Under the pieces are notes generated by a model, which searched no databases, was not told the origin of the DNA, and saw only the letters and a program-made list of their open reading frames with translations. DNA of 64,000 bases from Thermothielavioides terrestris NRRL 8126 (Eukaryota > Ascomycota > Sordariomycetes > Sordariales > Chaetomiaceae): NCBI RefSeq assembly GCF_000226115.1, contig NC_016457.1:2604001-2668000 (forward strand), in the 5' to 3' direction. A program made the position numbers and the translations under genes. How positions within the stretch are numbered: position 1 is the first letter of the stretch; each line of letters begins with the position of its first letter. This document shows, in pieces, positions 22,797 to 32,229 of the stretch.

Positions 22797-23390
22797 TGTC
22801 ATGCCCCGGAGCCACCCTAACCCGCGGGACCCGCCTCGGCACCCGGCACAGCCCTCGGAACGCGCCTCGGCACCTGGCACAACCCTCGGCCCGACCACCT
22901 CGCCCTGCATCCGGCACCCGGCGCAGCCTGGCCAACCACAGGGCACCACGCAGGTCATCTGCGTGCGCCACCAGGGCGCACGTCAGTAGCCCAGATCACG
23001 CGAGCCACCCGGAGGAGCGATCGGAGGGGCACAGAGCTGAGCGAAGTGCGGGGCATCAGGCTGAGCAAGTGCGGGGAACTGAGACATTGGGTCGGCAGCA
23101 GAGCGGATTGGGCGCACTCAGGGAGCTATGCAGGCGCCACAGGATGGCCCAGGAAAGGATCTGCGAGCTCAGGAATGGAGGCTGGCCGATGCGGAGGAAG
23201 ATCGAGGGCCAGGATGGGAGAAATAAGGAGGATGGAACCCACAGGCAGTGGGAGAGGCCAGCGTTCAATGCAACCACCCGCAACCCCCCTACCTGTAGCT
23301 ACCCTGTAGCGCGTGCTCTGCTTGTGCCTTGCTCGTACTCCGTCACTTCAACGTATACCCCCTTCCTTCTGGGAGCCCCCGCTCCTGACA
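22797..23390 (+). repeat. 5' LTR of the chromovirus
   Basis: 594 bp, starts TGTCATGCCCC and ends GCTCCTGACA. If transcription starts near 23260 (see the self-priming complement), U3 would be about 463 bp and R plus U5 about 130 bp. Confidence 0.95.
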
Positions 23391-23401
23391 AGTTGAACGC
23401 T
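23391..23401 (+). other. candidate self-priming primer-binding site
   Basis: The base after the LTR begins AGTTGAACGCT rather than the TGG expected of a tRNA 3'-end complement. TTGAACGCT (23393-23401) is exactly complementary to AGCGTTCAA inside the LTR (23260-23268), extendable by a G:U pair. This is the geometry used by Tf1/sushi-type retrotransposons, where the 5' end of the RNA folds back to prime reverse transcription. Confidence 0.5.
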
Positions 23402-23441
23402 CTTATCCCACCTCAGGGAGTTGAACCGGCGGAGACGAGCC

Positions 23442-25103
23442 ATGGCCCAGACCCGCGCCCGCGCTGCGCTCGAGCAGAGCCCTGCACCCTCGCAATCTCA
23501 GGCACTTTCCACCGATCCGACCTCTTCGTACACCCTCTCCGCACCGCCTGCGCCTGACGCCACCATGGGCGAGAGCTCCCAGCACGCCCAGATTGATCTG
23601 AACGGCTCCCGTGCAGCGCCTATCGACCCCCTGCTCTCCACCCAGGAGCGCGACCTTGCTGAGGAAGAGCGCCGTCTGAGCGCTGAGATCGCTCTCGAGC
23701 GCCGCCGTCAAGCTATCCTCCAACTGCGAGCTCAGCATGCGCAGCTCCTGCGCCAGAATGCCCAGCTTGCGCATGTTGCCGAGGGCGCCACCTCTTCGAA
23801 TTCCGACCCTCTTGCCGCCCAGACCGCCAATACCACCGTGCCGGCTGCATCTGTTGCCGCGCCTGCGCCCGCACCCGCTCCTGCACCTGCTCCTGCGCCT
23901 GTTGCCGCGCCTGAGGCTGCGCCCGTGGCCGCTGCGCCTGCGCCCGCACCTGTGGCCGCACCTGTGGCCGCGTCTGTTGCCATCGATGCCCCTCCGCCCG
24001 CTGCCAATCCTGAGTTCAGCGCTCCTATTGCGCCCTCGCCGATCCTTCCCAGCGCTGCGGGAGCTCCCCTCTGGCGTGCCGCTGGCTTGAACCACCCCAC
24101 GTACAGCGGCAAGGATGCTTCTTCGCTTCGGGCCTTCCTGTACGACTGCCGCACCAACTTCCAGCTCATGGGCTACTCGCTCGATGGTAGCGACTGCGTT
24201 GCGTACGCGGCAAGCTGCCTCCGAGGCCCGCCCAAGAACGCCTGGGTGAAGTATGTCCAGGAGCAGGAGGCCGATCCTAACTTTCGTCTCTCGGCCATCA
24301 CCTGGGGCGAGTTCGTTGCGTTCCTTCAAAACGAACTATCTGATCCCGATTCGCGCGCCTTCAGTGCGGCCTCGGAGCTTGAGCGCCTCGCACAGCGCGA
24401 AGACGAGACCGTCCCGGAGTTCGTTGAACGGTTCACCAGCGTAATCGCCGACATGCCTTCGAAGTGGGATGAACCCACCCGCATAGTCACCCTCCTGCCG
24501 AAGTTCCGCCCAGAGATCAGCTTCATCCTCAACTGCTCCCCCCAGTTACCCGCTACGTTCCAGCAGCTCGTGAGCTTCGCCCGCCGTATCGAGCATAGTC
24601 AGCGCATTGCCGGCACCTCTCGCTATCGCCCTCGCTCGTCAAACAACGCCCCCACGGCTCCGCAGCCGCCGCGCCCTGTTAACGTCCCGCCCGCGCCCTT
24701 CCAGCGCCCCGTTCGATGCTTCACCTGCGGCAGGGAGGGCCATCGCTACGCCAACTGCCCCGAGAACCGCCCTCCTGCCCAGCCTGCCCCGCCTTCTGCC
24801 CCGCCTGTTCAGCCTGTTCCGCCTGCGGCTGCGCCCACCCAGCTTCCTCCTGCGCAGCCCGCACCCCAGCAACCCGCCCCAGATGCTGCCACGGCACCCG
24901 CTGCTGCGCCCAAGTCGCGCCCAGTTTGCTACACCTGCAACGAAGTTGGCCACATCTCCACATTCTGCCCCAAGGCCATCTGCCGTCGTTGCGGGCGTAC
25001 AGGTCACACCGCTGTTCGTTGCCCGGAGCCTCTGAACCCGAACGCCCAGAATAACCCGAACCTTGCTCCGCTCGGGCGCGACCGCAGCGCCAACGCCGCC
25101 TAG
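23442..25103 (+). CDS. gag: Gag polyprotein of the chromovirus
   Basis: 553 residues from ATG 23442 (the first ATG after the leader) to the UAG at 25101. N-terminal third: a coiled-coil segment rich in Glu/Arg (about 65-105), then an Ala/Pro-rich spacer of repeated APAPAPA units. A retrotransposon-Gag capsid-type domain follows (about 215-390), with YSGKDASSLRAFLYDCRTNF and WGEFVAFLQNELSDPDS. Three CCHC zinc knuckles close the protein: CFTCGREGHRYANC, CYTCNEVGHISTFC and CRRCGRTGHTAVRC. The second and third are close together, the first separated by about 55 Pro/Ala-rich residues. Gag packages the element RNA into virus-like particles in the cytoplasm. Most gypsy Gags have one or two knuckles, so three is slightly unusual. 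Confidence 0.95.
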   Translation: MAQTRARAALEQSPAPSQSQALSTDPTSSYTLSAPPAPDATMGESSQHAQIDLNGSRAAPIDPLLSTQERDLAEEERRLSAEIALERRRQAILQLRAQHAQLLRQNAQLAHVAEGATSSNSDPLAAQTANTTVPAASVAAPAPAPAPAPAPAPVAAPEAAPVAAAPAPAPVAAPVAASVAIDAPPPAANPEFSAPIAPSPILPSAAGAPLWRAAGLNHPTYSGKDASSLRAFLYDCRTNFQLMGYSLDGSDCVAYAASCLRGPPKNAWVKYVQEQEADPNFRLSAITWGEFVAFLQNELSDPDSRAFSAASELERLAQREDETVPEFVERFTSVIADMPSKWDEPTRIVTLLPKFRPEISFILNCSPQLPATFQQLVSFARRIEHSQRIAGTSRYRPRSSNNAPTAPQPPRPVNVPPAPFQRPVRCFTCGREGHRYANCPENRPPAQPAPPSAPPVQPVPPAAAPTQLPPAQPAPQQPAPDAATAPAAAPKSRPVCYTCNEVGHISTFCPKAICRRCGRTGHTAVRCPEPLNPNAQNNPNLAPLGRDRSANAA

Positions 25104-25137
25104 GAACTCGGGGGGCCCAGGTCGTCTCGGATCGAGA
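25101..25137 (+). promoter_or_regulatory. in-frame gag UAG stop with candidate readthrough context
   Basis: gag and pol share the same reading frame; only the UAG at 25101-25103 separates them and no other stop occurs before pol. The next base is G (UAG-GAA), followed by a G-run and GGGCCC, and a perfect 5 bp hairpin (TCTCG-GAT-CGAGA, 25125-25137) begins 22 nt downstream. The arrangement suggests stop-codon readthrough rather than frameshifting. Confidence 0.65.
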
Positions 25138-28100
25138 GCACTGTCCTCGTGCGCTTGGATAAGAATTGGAAGCCTGCGGTAGCAATGCTAGATACTGGGT
25201 CGGATTACAACATGATCAGTCGCAGCTTTCTAGCTGAGCACTCGCAGTTGACCAAGTTCATTCAGTGCCCTGGATTTGCCGCTGTTGGCAATGTGCCTGT
25301 TCTGACGTACGGCGTGTGCCCCCTGCATGTTCGCATCACCGACCACCTTGGATACTCCCAGACCTGCCTGCTGCGCTTCGTGGTCGCAGATATCGAGCCA
25401 TTCACAATCCTCTTGGGCCAGACTTGGATGGAGATGGCCGAGCCATTCTTCAACTACCACGAAAAGACTTGGACTTACCCGAACTCGAAGCGCCACCTTG
25501 GCTTGCAAGTTGAGCCCAAGCAGGATTGGAGCGATAATGCTTTCCTTGTTGCCGCGCTTGTGCCAGTCACCGACCCAGCCGAACCGCCCGACCCAGCCAA
25601 CCCAGACGACCCAGCCGAAGAAGACTCGCCCACCGTTGGCTTGCAACCTGCTACTCCCGAGCTCCCGGAAGTGTATGAGGCCTACCGAGACCTCTTCTCC
25701 ACTGCGGATCGACCTCCCCTGCCTCGCCACACTGCGCTTGAGCACCGCATCGATCTCGAAGACGGTGCGACTGCGCCATGGGGGCCGATCTACCCTCTCA
25801 GCGAGAAGGAATTGGAAACCCTGCGCAAGTGGCTCGCGGAGGCTCTGGAGAAGCAGTGGATCCGACCTTCCACCAGTCCCGCAGGCGCGCCCATTCTGTT
25901 CGTTCCGAAGAAGGGAGGCGAATTGCGCCTCGTTGTCGACTATCGTGCGCTCAATCACATCACCCGCAAGAACCGCGCTCCCATTCCTCTGATCGGCGAG
26001 ATCCTCGATCGCCTGTCTTCCGCGAAGATCTACACCAAGCTCGATTTGAAGGATGCGTACTATCGGATCCGGCTGCGCGAGGGCGACGAGTGGAAGACCG
26101 CCTTTCGCACGCGTTACGGCCACTTCGAGTTTGTTGTGATGCCGATGGGCCTGGCTAACGCACCCGCAACCTTCCAGACTTACATCAACCATGCCCTCTC
26201 TGGCCTTGTTGATGTCACCTGCATCGTGTATTTGGATGACATACTGATCTTTAGCAACGACGAAGCTGAGCACGAGCGGCATGTGCGCGAAGTTTTGGAA
26301 CGGTTGCGAAAAGCCGACCTCTACGTCAACCTTCCCAAGTGCCGGTTCCATGTGCGCGAAGTCGAATTCCTCGGGTTCATTGTCACCCCGGAGGGCATCA
26401 AGATGGAACCATCGCGCGTTGAAGCCATTGCGCAGTGGCCGCTACCTCGCAGCGCTCACGACATCCAGGTGTTCCTTGGGTTCACTGGCTTCTACCGCAG
26501 GTTCATTCGCAACTACTCGAAGATCTGCGCCCCCCTGACCGACCTACTCCGAGGCAATCGCACCTTTGAGATGACACATGATGCGATCGATGCGTTCCAC
26601 GAGCTACAGCGCAGATTCCAGGAAGCGCCCGTCCTGCGCCATTTCGATCCCAGCCTTCCGACCCGCGTTGAGGCAGATGCTTCGAAGTTCGCCATCGGCG
26701 CGGTCCTCTCCCAACTGTTCGAGGGCCAGTGGCACCCTGTTGCGTTCCGCTCCCGCAAACTCAGCCCCGAAGAAACGCGCTACGGCACCGGTGATGGGGA
26801 GCTGCTTGCGCTCGTCGACGCCTTTCGTGCCTGGCGGCATTACCTCCTGTACTCGCAGACCACCGTCATCGCCCTCACTGACCACCTAAACCTCGAGTAC
26901 ATGAAGACGAAGAAGCGGCCCTCTGCGCGGCAGCTGCGCTGGAGCGATGAGCTCGCAGAATTTGACTTCGTCATTAAGTATCGCCCCGGCCCGCAGAACC
27001 CTGCTGACGGACTCTCTCGAAGACCAGACCTGGCAGAAGGCCCCAGCGACGAGGGCGCCGAGAACCCGCTGCTACGGCTCCTGGAGGAGCGTATTGCTGC
27101 GGGAAAGGACCATGTGCCAGGGCACCGCTCTACGGTTGGGGTTGTCACTCTGGCTGTGCGGCCGAGACCCAGTATGGGCCTCAGAGAGTTGGAGGATGCG
27201 TATGAGCTGCGTGAGCGGGAGTTTGATGAGAGTGTTGCGCCTGATGTGCGCCTCGAGGAGGGCCATCGGGAGGTCTCGCAGCGCGTGGGTAGCGGCAAGC
27301 GTCACCGTGAGCCCACGGCTGGGGACGAGGGAGAGGCGGCGGCGCAGAGGCCTCGCCTGGATGACGCTTTTCCACTGGTCAACCACGGCTTGGACGGAAG
27401 TGCCACCCGCGGCCCAGATGGACCTGGTAAACCGCCGCTGGAGCGTGGCTCCCCGGAGGCCCAGGAAACACACGCAAGGGAACCTGGCCACCCGGGGCCT
27501 GGGCGGCGACCCCCCTCGGACCAGACGGCCCGCAGCAGTCTGGCTGGCGGCGTGCGTGCGCCTGATCACCGCCCGTACGTCGCTGCCGCTGCTAGGAAGC
27601 CGGTGGAGGACGAAGGCTGGCCTTTTGAGCAGCAACTAATCCAGGCACAGGAAGTCGATCCCTGGGTGACTGAGGGCGCTTGGAAGACGGCTCGCATGCG
27701 CAGGCAGTGGAAGCTCGGAGACGATGGCATCCTGCGTTACAGCGGCAGGATCTATGTGCCTGCGGCCCTGCGGCACACGCTTTTGGCGCGCTACCACAAC
27801 GCTGCAACAGGTGGCCATGGCGGCATCAGGAAGACTCGCGAGCGCCTGATGCGCTACTACTACTGGCCGGACATGCGCAGGGAGATCGATCAACATGTGG
27901 TGGAATGCGTCACATGCGGCCGCACGAAAGCGAGAACCCACCGCCCTTACGGCGAGCTCGCAGCGCTGCCGGTTCCTGAGCGCCCGTGGCAGGATATCAC
28001 GGTCGACTTCGTCACTGGCCTGCCCACCTCCATCGACCCCCGCACGCACAAACCCTGCGACGCCGTCCTCGTCATCGTCGACAAGTTTACCAAGTACGCC

Positions 28101-29078
28101 CTCTACATCGCAACGCACAAGCAGCTCCAGGCTGGCGCCTTTGCCCACCTCTTCTTCGATTACGTCTACCGACCCTTCGGCCTGCCGCAGACCATTGTTT
28201 CCGACCGCGGGAGCTTGTTTACAAGCGGGTTTTGGCGCGCACTCTGCGACCTCTTGGATGTCACGCAAAAGCTGAGCACTGCGTACCATCCTCAGACTGA
28301 CGGCCAGACAGAGAGGCAGAATCAGGCGTTGGAGCATTACCTGCGCACTTACTGCGCGTGGGAGCAGCATGACTGGGCGCAGAAGTTGGCTCTGGCCGAA
28401 CACACTTACAACACCTCAGTGCATTCGGCTACGAAGGCGACCCCGGCATACCTCCTTTACGGCTACCACCCGCGCGATCCGGCAGACCCGCTTGCGAACA
28501 GCTCGAGCAACGTTCCCGCTGCGGAGGAGCGTGCTAGGAAGCTCGCCAAGGATCGGGAAAGAATCCGCGAGGCCCTGGTGCAAGCCAACGAAGGTTATGC
28601 GAAGTGGTACAACCGCAAGCGCACGCCCATGACCTTCAGAGTTGGCCAGTGGGTTTGGGTTGATTCAAGGCACATTCGCCAGCGGCGCCCGAGCAGCAAA
28701 CTCGCAGATAAGTATCTCGGGCCGTTCAAAATCATCGCTGATGTGGGCAGCAAGAAGATGGCGTATCGCTTGGATCTCCCGCCTGCGTTCAAGTTCCACC
28801 CTGTTTTCTCTGTTGCGATGCTCGAGCCGTTCAACGGCAACCTGCAGGAAGCGCTCGCGTACCGCGATCGCGTGCAGGTCGTTGCGCAGGAGCAGCATTG
28901 GGAGGTCGAAGCCATTCTTGATCATGCAGGGCCACCTCTCGACAGGTATTTCCTCATCAAGTGGAAGAACTACCCGCCAGAGGAGAACACCTGGGAGCCG
29001 CGCAGGCATATTGATGACGGGCCTTTACTGCGCGCTTACGAAGCACGCATTCAAGATGAGCACAGGCGCAGGCGATGA
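25104..29078 (+). CDS. pol: Pol polyprotein (PR-RT-RH-IN-chromodomain)
   Basis: Open from the codon after the gag UAG to the stop at 29076-29078 (1,324 residues); the first ATG is far inside, so a Gag-Pol fusion by readthrough is the likely route. Aspartic protease MLDTGSDYN comes first, then reverse transcriptase (LRLVVDYRALN, PMGLANAPATFQTYIN, YLDDILIFS near 26230), RNase H (VEADASKFAIGAVLSQ), and a roughly 170-residue disordered charged linker with GKRHRE. The integrase has its HHCC finger (HNAATGGHGG...CVTCGRTK), catalytic core (DFVTGLP, VSDRGSLFTS, TAYHPQTDGQTERQN) and GPF-type C-terminal region. A chromodomain ends the protein (FLIKWKNYPPEENTWEPRRH). All catalytic residues I checked are intact, so the element looks competent. 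Pol order RT-RH-IN is that of Metaviridae. Confidence 0.96.
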   Translation, partial: ELGGPRSSRIESTVLVRLDKNWKPAVAMLDTGSDYNMISRSFLAEHSQLTKFIQCPGFAAVGNVPVLTYGVCPLHVRITDHLGYSQTCLLRFVVADIEPFTILLGQTWMEMAEPFFNYHEKTWTYPNSKRHLGLQVEPKQDWSDNAFLVAALVPVTDPAEPPDPANPDDPAEEDSPTVGLQPATPELPEVYEAYRDLFSTADRPPLPRHTALEHRIDLEDGATAPWGPIYPLSEKELETLRKWLAEALEKQWIRPSTSPAGAPILFVPKKGGELRLVVDYRALNHITRKNRAPIPLIGEILDRLSSAKIYTKLDLKDAYYRIRLREGDEWKTAFRTRYGHFEFVVMPMGLANAPATFQTYINHALSGLVDVTCIVYLDDILIFSNDEAEHERHVREVLERLRKADLYVNLPKCRFHVREVEFLGFIVTPEGIKMEPSRVEAIAQWPLPRSAHDIQVFLGFTGFYRRFIRNYSKICAPLTDLLRGNRTFEMTHDAIDAFHELQRRFQEAPVLRHFDPSLPTRVEADASKFAIGAVLSQLFEGQWHPVAFRSRKLSPEETRYGTGDGELLALVDAFRAWRHYLLYSQTTVIALTDHLNLEYMKTKKRPSARQLRWSDELAEFDFVIKYRPGPQNPADGLSRRPDLAEGPSDEGAENPLLRLLEERIAAGKDHVPGHRSTVGVVTLAVRPRPSMGLRELEDAYELREREFDESVAPDVRLEEGHREVSQRVGSGKRHREPTAGDEGEAAAQRPRLDDAFPLVNHGLDGSATRGPDGPGKPPLERGSPEAQETHAREPGHPGPGRRPPSDQTARSSLAGGVRAPDHRPYVAAAARKPVEDEGWPFEQQLIQAQEVDPWVTEGAWKTARMRRQWKLGDDGILRYSGRIYVPAALRHTLLARYHNAATGGHGGIRKTRERLMRYYYWPDMRREIDQHVVECVTCGRTKARTHRPYGELAALPVPERPWQDITVDFVTGLPTSIDPRTHKPCDAVLVIVDKFTKYALYIATHKQLQAGAFAHLFFDYVYRPFGLPQTIVSDRGSLFTSGFWRALCDLLDVTQKLSTAYHPQTDGQTERQNQALEHYLRTYCAWEQHDWAQKLALAEHTYNTSVHSATKATPAYLLYGYHPRDPADPLANSSSNVPAAEERARKLAKDRERIREALVQANEGYAKWYNRKRTPMTFRVGQWVWVDSRHIRQRRPSSKLADKYLGPFKIIADVGSKKMAYRLDLPPAFKFHPVFSVAMLEPFNGNLQEALAYRDRVQVVAQEQHWEVEAILDHAGPPLDRYFLIKWKNYPPEENTWEPRRHIDDGPLLRAYEARIQDEHRRRR

Positions 29079-29192
29079 GCGGCGGGAACGCAACGAGGGC
29101 GCCAAGCGGCGCTTCAATTGAGGAAAAAAGAAAAGAAAAGGAAAAAAGAAAAAAACAACGCAAGAACCACCCACCCACCCAACAGCCACCCC

Positions 29193-30647
29193 CTACATCG
29201 CCAAGTCCTTCTCCAAGCCCTGGATCGACTCCGTCACGAACTCGGCCACCTGCGCGTCATCAGCGCCCTCCTCGCTACCCCCCTCCCCCTCCTCACCCTC
29301 CTCCGGCGGCGGACCCCAGCTCTTCACCACCACCAAAATTTCATTCTTTGATTGTTAGCCACACACACGCTTCGTGGACGCAACGGACTCGCAGACTTAC
29401 CACCACCCCCTCCACACGCTTCTGCTGCTCCTCCAGCTTGGCCAGCCTCTCCACCACCTCCTCCAGCGTAGTGCTAGGAGGAGGGGGAGGAGGTGGGAGC
29501 GGCGCGGGCGCGCCGACGAAGCGCCGGAGGCGCCTCTTCAGCACGCCCTCCGCCTTCCGCACCTCCCCCCACTGCTCCGAGAAGTTCTCGGAGCGGGCGG
29601 TGGGGGCGACCGGGGCACCGCTGATGGCCTCGCGGGCCACCGCAAGCGCGTCGACGACGCCCTGGACAAGCGCAGCCGGCTAGAACGCGCTCAGTACACG
29701 CATCGCGCACGCAGGGGAGACACTTGAAAACTTACCTTTTCATCGGCGGCGGGGTGGTCCCTCTTGTCGAGGGCTTCGATAAAGCCGCAAACTGCGGCGA
29801 GGGCAGTAGGATGAATCTTCATTTTTTCAGAGGGATCAGCAACAGCGCAACGCACACGCAACGAAAACGCAGGTTTCGGCTTCAAGGCGCTGAGGTCAGC
29901 GCCTTTGAAGGAGGAGGGCAACTCACAGCCGGGCAAGTATGGTTATTTTGCGCACACTCGACGCAGCGCGAACCGGAACCTACGAGCATGTCAGACGCAA
30001 CGAACACGCAACCTACACGCAGACACGCACCGGCTTGATGGTGGCAGACGGGGGCGCCACCACTGTCGAAAAACTTGGCCACACAACGGCGGCAGCTACC
30101 ATTGTCAGCACACGCACAGCCCGCGCCTCCGACACGCTTCGGTTGCGCTCTCTGCACTTACGGAATGATGCGGGCAGCGCCCGCAGGGACTCTCTTCTTG
30201 GGCGTCGAGTCAAGGTCACTGGACTGCCGCACTGTCAGCGATCGCGTTGCTCCCCATCTGCGCCCTCTCTACGTACCGCCCTTCTCTTGCGGCCGAAGCC
30301 GCCCTTGCGCGGAGTCGGAGGCTCGGATTCCTCCATCTCTTCGTCCTCGTCCTCCTCCTTCTTCTCCTCCTTCTCGTCGTCGTTGGCGGGCGCAGCCGCC
30401 GCGCCAGACGCACGCTCCGCGGGAGCCGCGGGCGCGTCGTCGGCGGGCGACTCCGCCTCGCCAGCAGGGCGCTCTTCAGGCGCCGCGTTGATGGGCCGGA
30501 AGCCCAGGCTCGAGAACAACTTTGACATGATTGCTTCTACCCAGCGTGTCAGCAGCGTCCGCCCTGCTCCATCCATCGACATCTCAGCGTTGAAGGTCAC
30601 TCACGAGGCGCGGCCGGAAATGAATGAGTTATTTGAATCTGCCACAT
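29193..30647 (-). CDS. antisense eight-exon gene inside the retrotransposon; Cys-rich, coiled-coil protein of unknown function
   Basis: Proposed exons complement(29193..29345, 29401..29661, 29736..29879, 29927..29979, 30031..30095, 30162..30223, 30277..30536, 30605..30647), about 346 residues. All seven introns (about 47-74 nt) have GT-AG ends, most with CTAAC/CTGAC-like branch points, and phases sum to one open frame. The start is uncertain (ATG 30647, or 30528 without exon 1), and the 29879 acceptor is the weakest junction. Order: SKLFSSLGFRP, an Ala/Pro/Glu region, a highly acidic stretch, a basic GGFGRKRRA; then a Cys cluster CRRCVAKFFDSGGAPVCHH...RCVECAQNNHTC that could bind zinc; a conserved-looking HPTALAAVCGFIEALDKRDH; LKRRLRRF; a Pro run; a coiled coil TTLEEVVERLAKLEEQQKRV; and an acidic tail ending GLEKDLAM. 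I do not recognise the family. It lies wholly between pol and the 3' LTR, opposite to them. Confidence 0.72.
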
Positions 30648-31369
30648 TGTCAGCGCACCATTGCATTCTTCCCGCCGGCCGCGCAGCGAGTTCGCCAGCC
30701 ACGCGGCCCTCGCACGCTGGAATCGCCAGAGCCATCCTGTCGATCGAGAGCCATCCTGCCAATCGACCGAACCATCGCGGGGCGACCTACCGAGGAGAGG
30801 CGAGGGCGGAAGCGCCAAAAAAAAAACGAATCATCTGCAGAGCGAAGAAGTCAGCCATGCGCGCGCGATCAGAGGGAGCGTTAGGAGGAAGCAGAGGGCA
30901 CGCGCGCGATCGCAATCGCGGGCCAGTATCGCATTGTCGTCGTGGTGGGCTGGGCACTTAGGTGGGCTGGGCACTTACGAAGATGGCGCGAAGGAAGAAA
31001 AGGAGGAAAGGAAGGCTGGGAGCCGCGAGCCCAGAAGATATACTCGGTAAGGTGGTCCAAGCTTGGAGGGCTCAAAATCCTGTGTTTCTTGCATCGCAAT
31101 GTTCTGGCAGAAGTTTCAATTCCCCTTTTCCATGTGCGCAGCGAAGGCGCTTGGGACGCGCATAGTGTGCGCTCCTTACCCCTTTTTCTTTCCTGCCGTC
31201 ACCCCAAACATGCACACCTTCTATTCAGTTCTATTCAGCTCTATTGTTGCCTTCCTGTTTCGGGCCTGAATAGGCCCTGAATAGGCGGCCCCAGATCTGA
31301 ACAGGCCACTTCCATCTGGGCCGCCCTGGATCGCGCATGCGGAGGAGCAGTTGGATCGATGGAGGCCGC
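30648..31369. other. non-coding segment of the chromovirus upstream of the antisense gene
   Basis: About 720 bp with no supported coding region on the plus strand. By position it should contain the promoter of the antisense gene. An A9 run lies at about 30819-30828. Confidence 0.45.
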
Positions 31370-31380
31370 GCATGCAGGAA

Positions 31381-31575
31381 GATCGCAAGCCGCGCATGCG
31401 CCACCCGAACTACCGCTACGCGATCTGCCGCCGGCAGGCTAGGCCGCGGGCCGAAGCGCGACTGACAGGAACCACGCGTGCGGCAAGATCGTAAGCCGCG
31501 CATGCGCCACCCGAACTACCGTTACGCAGTCCGCCGCCGGGCATGCAAGGCTACGACCCCGAGGCGCGACCACTG
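31381..31575. repeat. two-copy direct repeat, about 85 bp units offset by 106 bp
   Basis: GATCGCAAGCCGCGCATGCG at 31381 recurs as GATCGTAAGCCGCGCATGCG at 31487, and similarity continues through CACCCGAACTACCG...CGCC to the GGCGCGAC near the end of each copy. GC-rich, with several GCATGC sites. It lies between the antisense gene and the purine tract. Confidence 0.7.
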
Positions 31576-31620
31576 CGCCCCTCAGGCTACGGCACGGCAG
31601 TCCCTGGGGTCAGGGACCTT

Positions 31621-31635
31621 GAAGGAGGAGGGCCC
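31621..31635 (+). other. polypurine tract before the 3' LTR
   Basis: GAAGGAGGAGGG, then CCC, immediately precedes the 3' LTR TGTCA. This is the expected primer for plus-strand DNA synthesis. Confidence 0.75.
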
Positions 31636-32229
31636 TGTCATGCCCCGGAGCCACCCTAACCCGCGGGACCCGCCTCGGCACCCGGCACAGCCCTCGGAAC
31701 GCGCCTCGGCACCTGGCACAACCCTCGGCCCGACCACCTCGCCCTGCATCCGGCACCCGGCGCAGCCTGGCCAACCACAGGGCACCACGCAGGTCATCTG
31801 CGTGCGCCACCAGGGCGCACGTCAGTAGCCCAGATCACGCGAGCCACCCGGAGGAGCGATCGGAGGGGCACAGAGCTGAGCGAAGTGCGGGGCATCAGGC
31901 TGAGCAAGTGCGGGGAACTGAGACATTGGGTCGGCAGCAGAGCGGATTGGGCGCACTCAGGGAGCTATGCAGGCGCCACAGGATGGCCCAGGAAAGGATC
32001 TGCGAGCTCAGGAATGGAGGCTGGCCGATGCGGAGGAAGATCGAGGGCCAGGATGGGAGAAATAAGGAGGATGGAACCCACAGGCAGTGGGAGAGGCCAG
32101 CGTTCAATGCAACCACCCGCAACCCCCCTACCTGTAGCTACCCTGTAGCGCGTGCTCTGCTTGTGCCTTGCTCGTACTCCGTCACTTCAACGTATACCCC
32201 CTTCCTTCTGGGAGCCCCCGCTCCTGACA
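31636..32229 (+). repeat. 3' LTR of the chromovirus
   Basis: Same 594 bp length as the 5' LTR and no difference found when read side by side, indicating a very recent insertion. Confidence 0.95.

Larger units (their letters stand above)
22797..32229 (+). mobile_element. intact Ty3/gypsy chromovirus, 9,433 bp
   Basis: Two 594 bp LTRs (22797-23390 and 31636-32229) that I read as identical, TGTCA...TGACA termini and a perfect 5 bp GTAGG target duplication define the element. Internally: gag (23442-25103), in-frame UAG, pol with protease, reverse transcriptase, RNase H, integrase and a C-terminal chromodomain (to 29078), an antisense multi-exon gene (29193-30647) and a purine tract before the 3' LTR. 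It is GC-rich and shows no RIP, in sharp contrast to the element it has landed in. The chromodomain places it among chromoviruses, whose integrases are guided to methylated-H3K9 heterochromatin, fitting its position. Confidence 0.97.

Noticed and set aside
23391..23410. tRNA-type primer-binding site
   Set aside because: The sequence after the LTR lacks TGG and I know no fungal tRNA 3' end complementary to it; self-priming fits better.
22796..23557. 253-residue ORF across the 5' LTR into gag
   Set aside because: It lies in the LTR plus an alternative frame of gag and matches no protein family; the LTR repeats the same frames at the 3' end.
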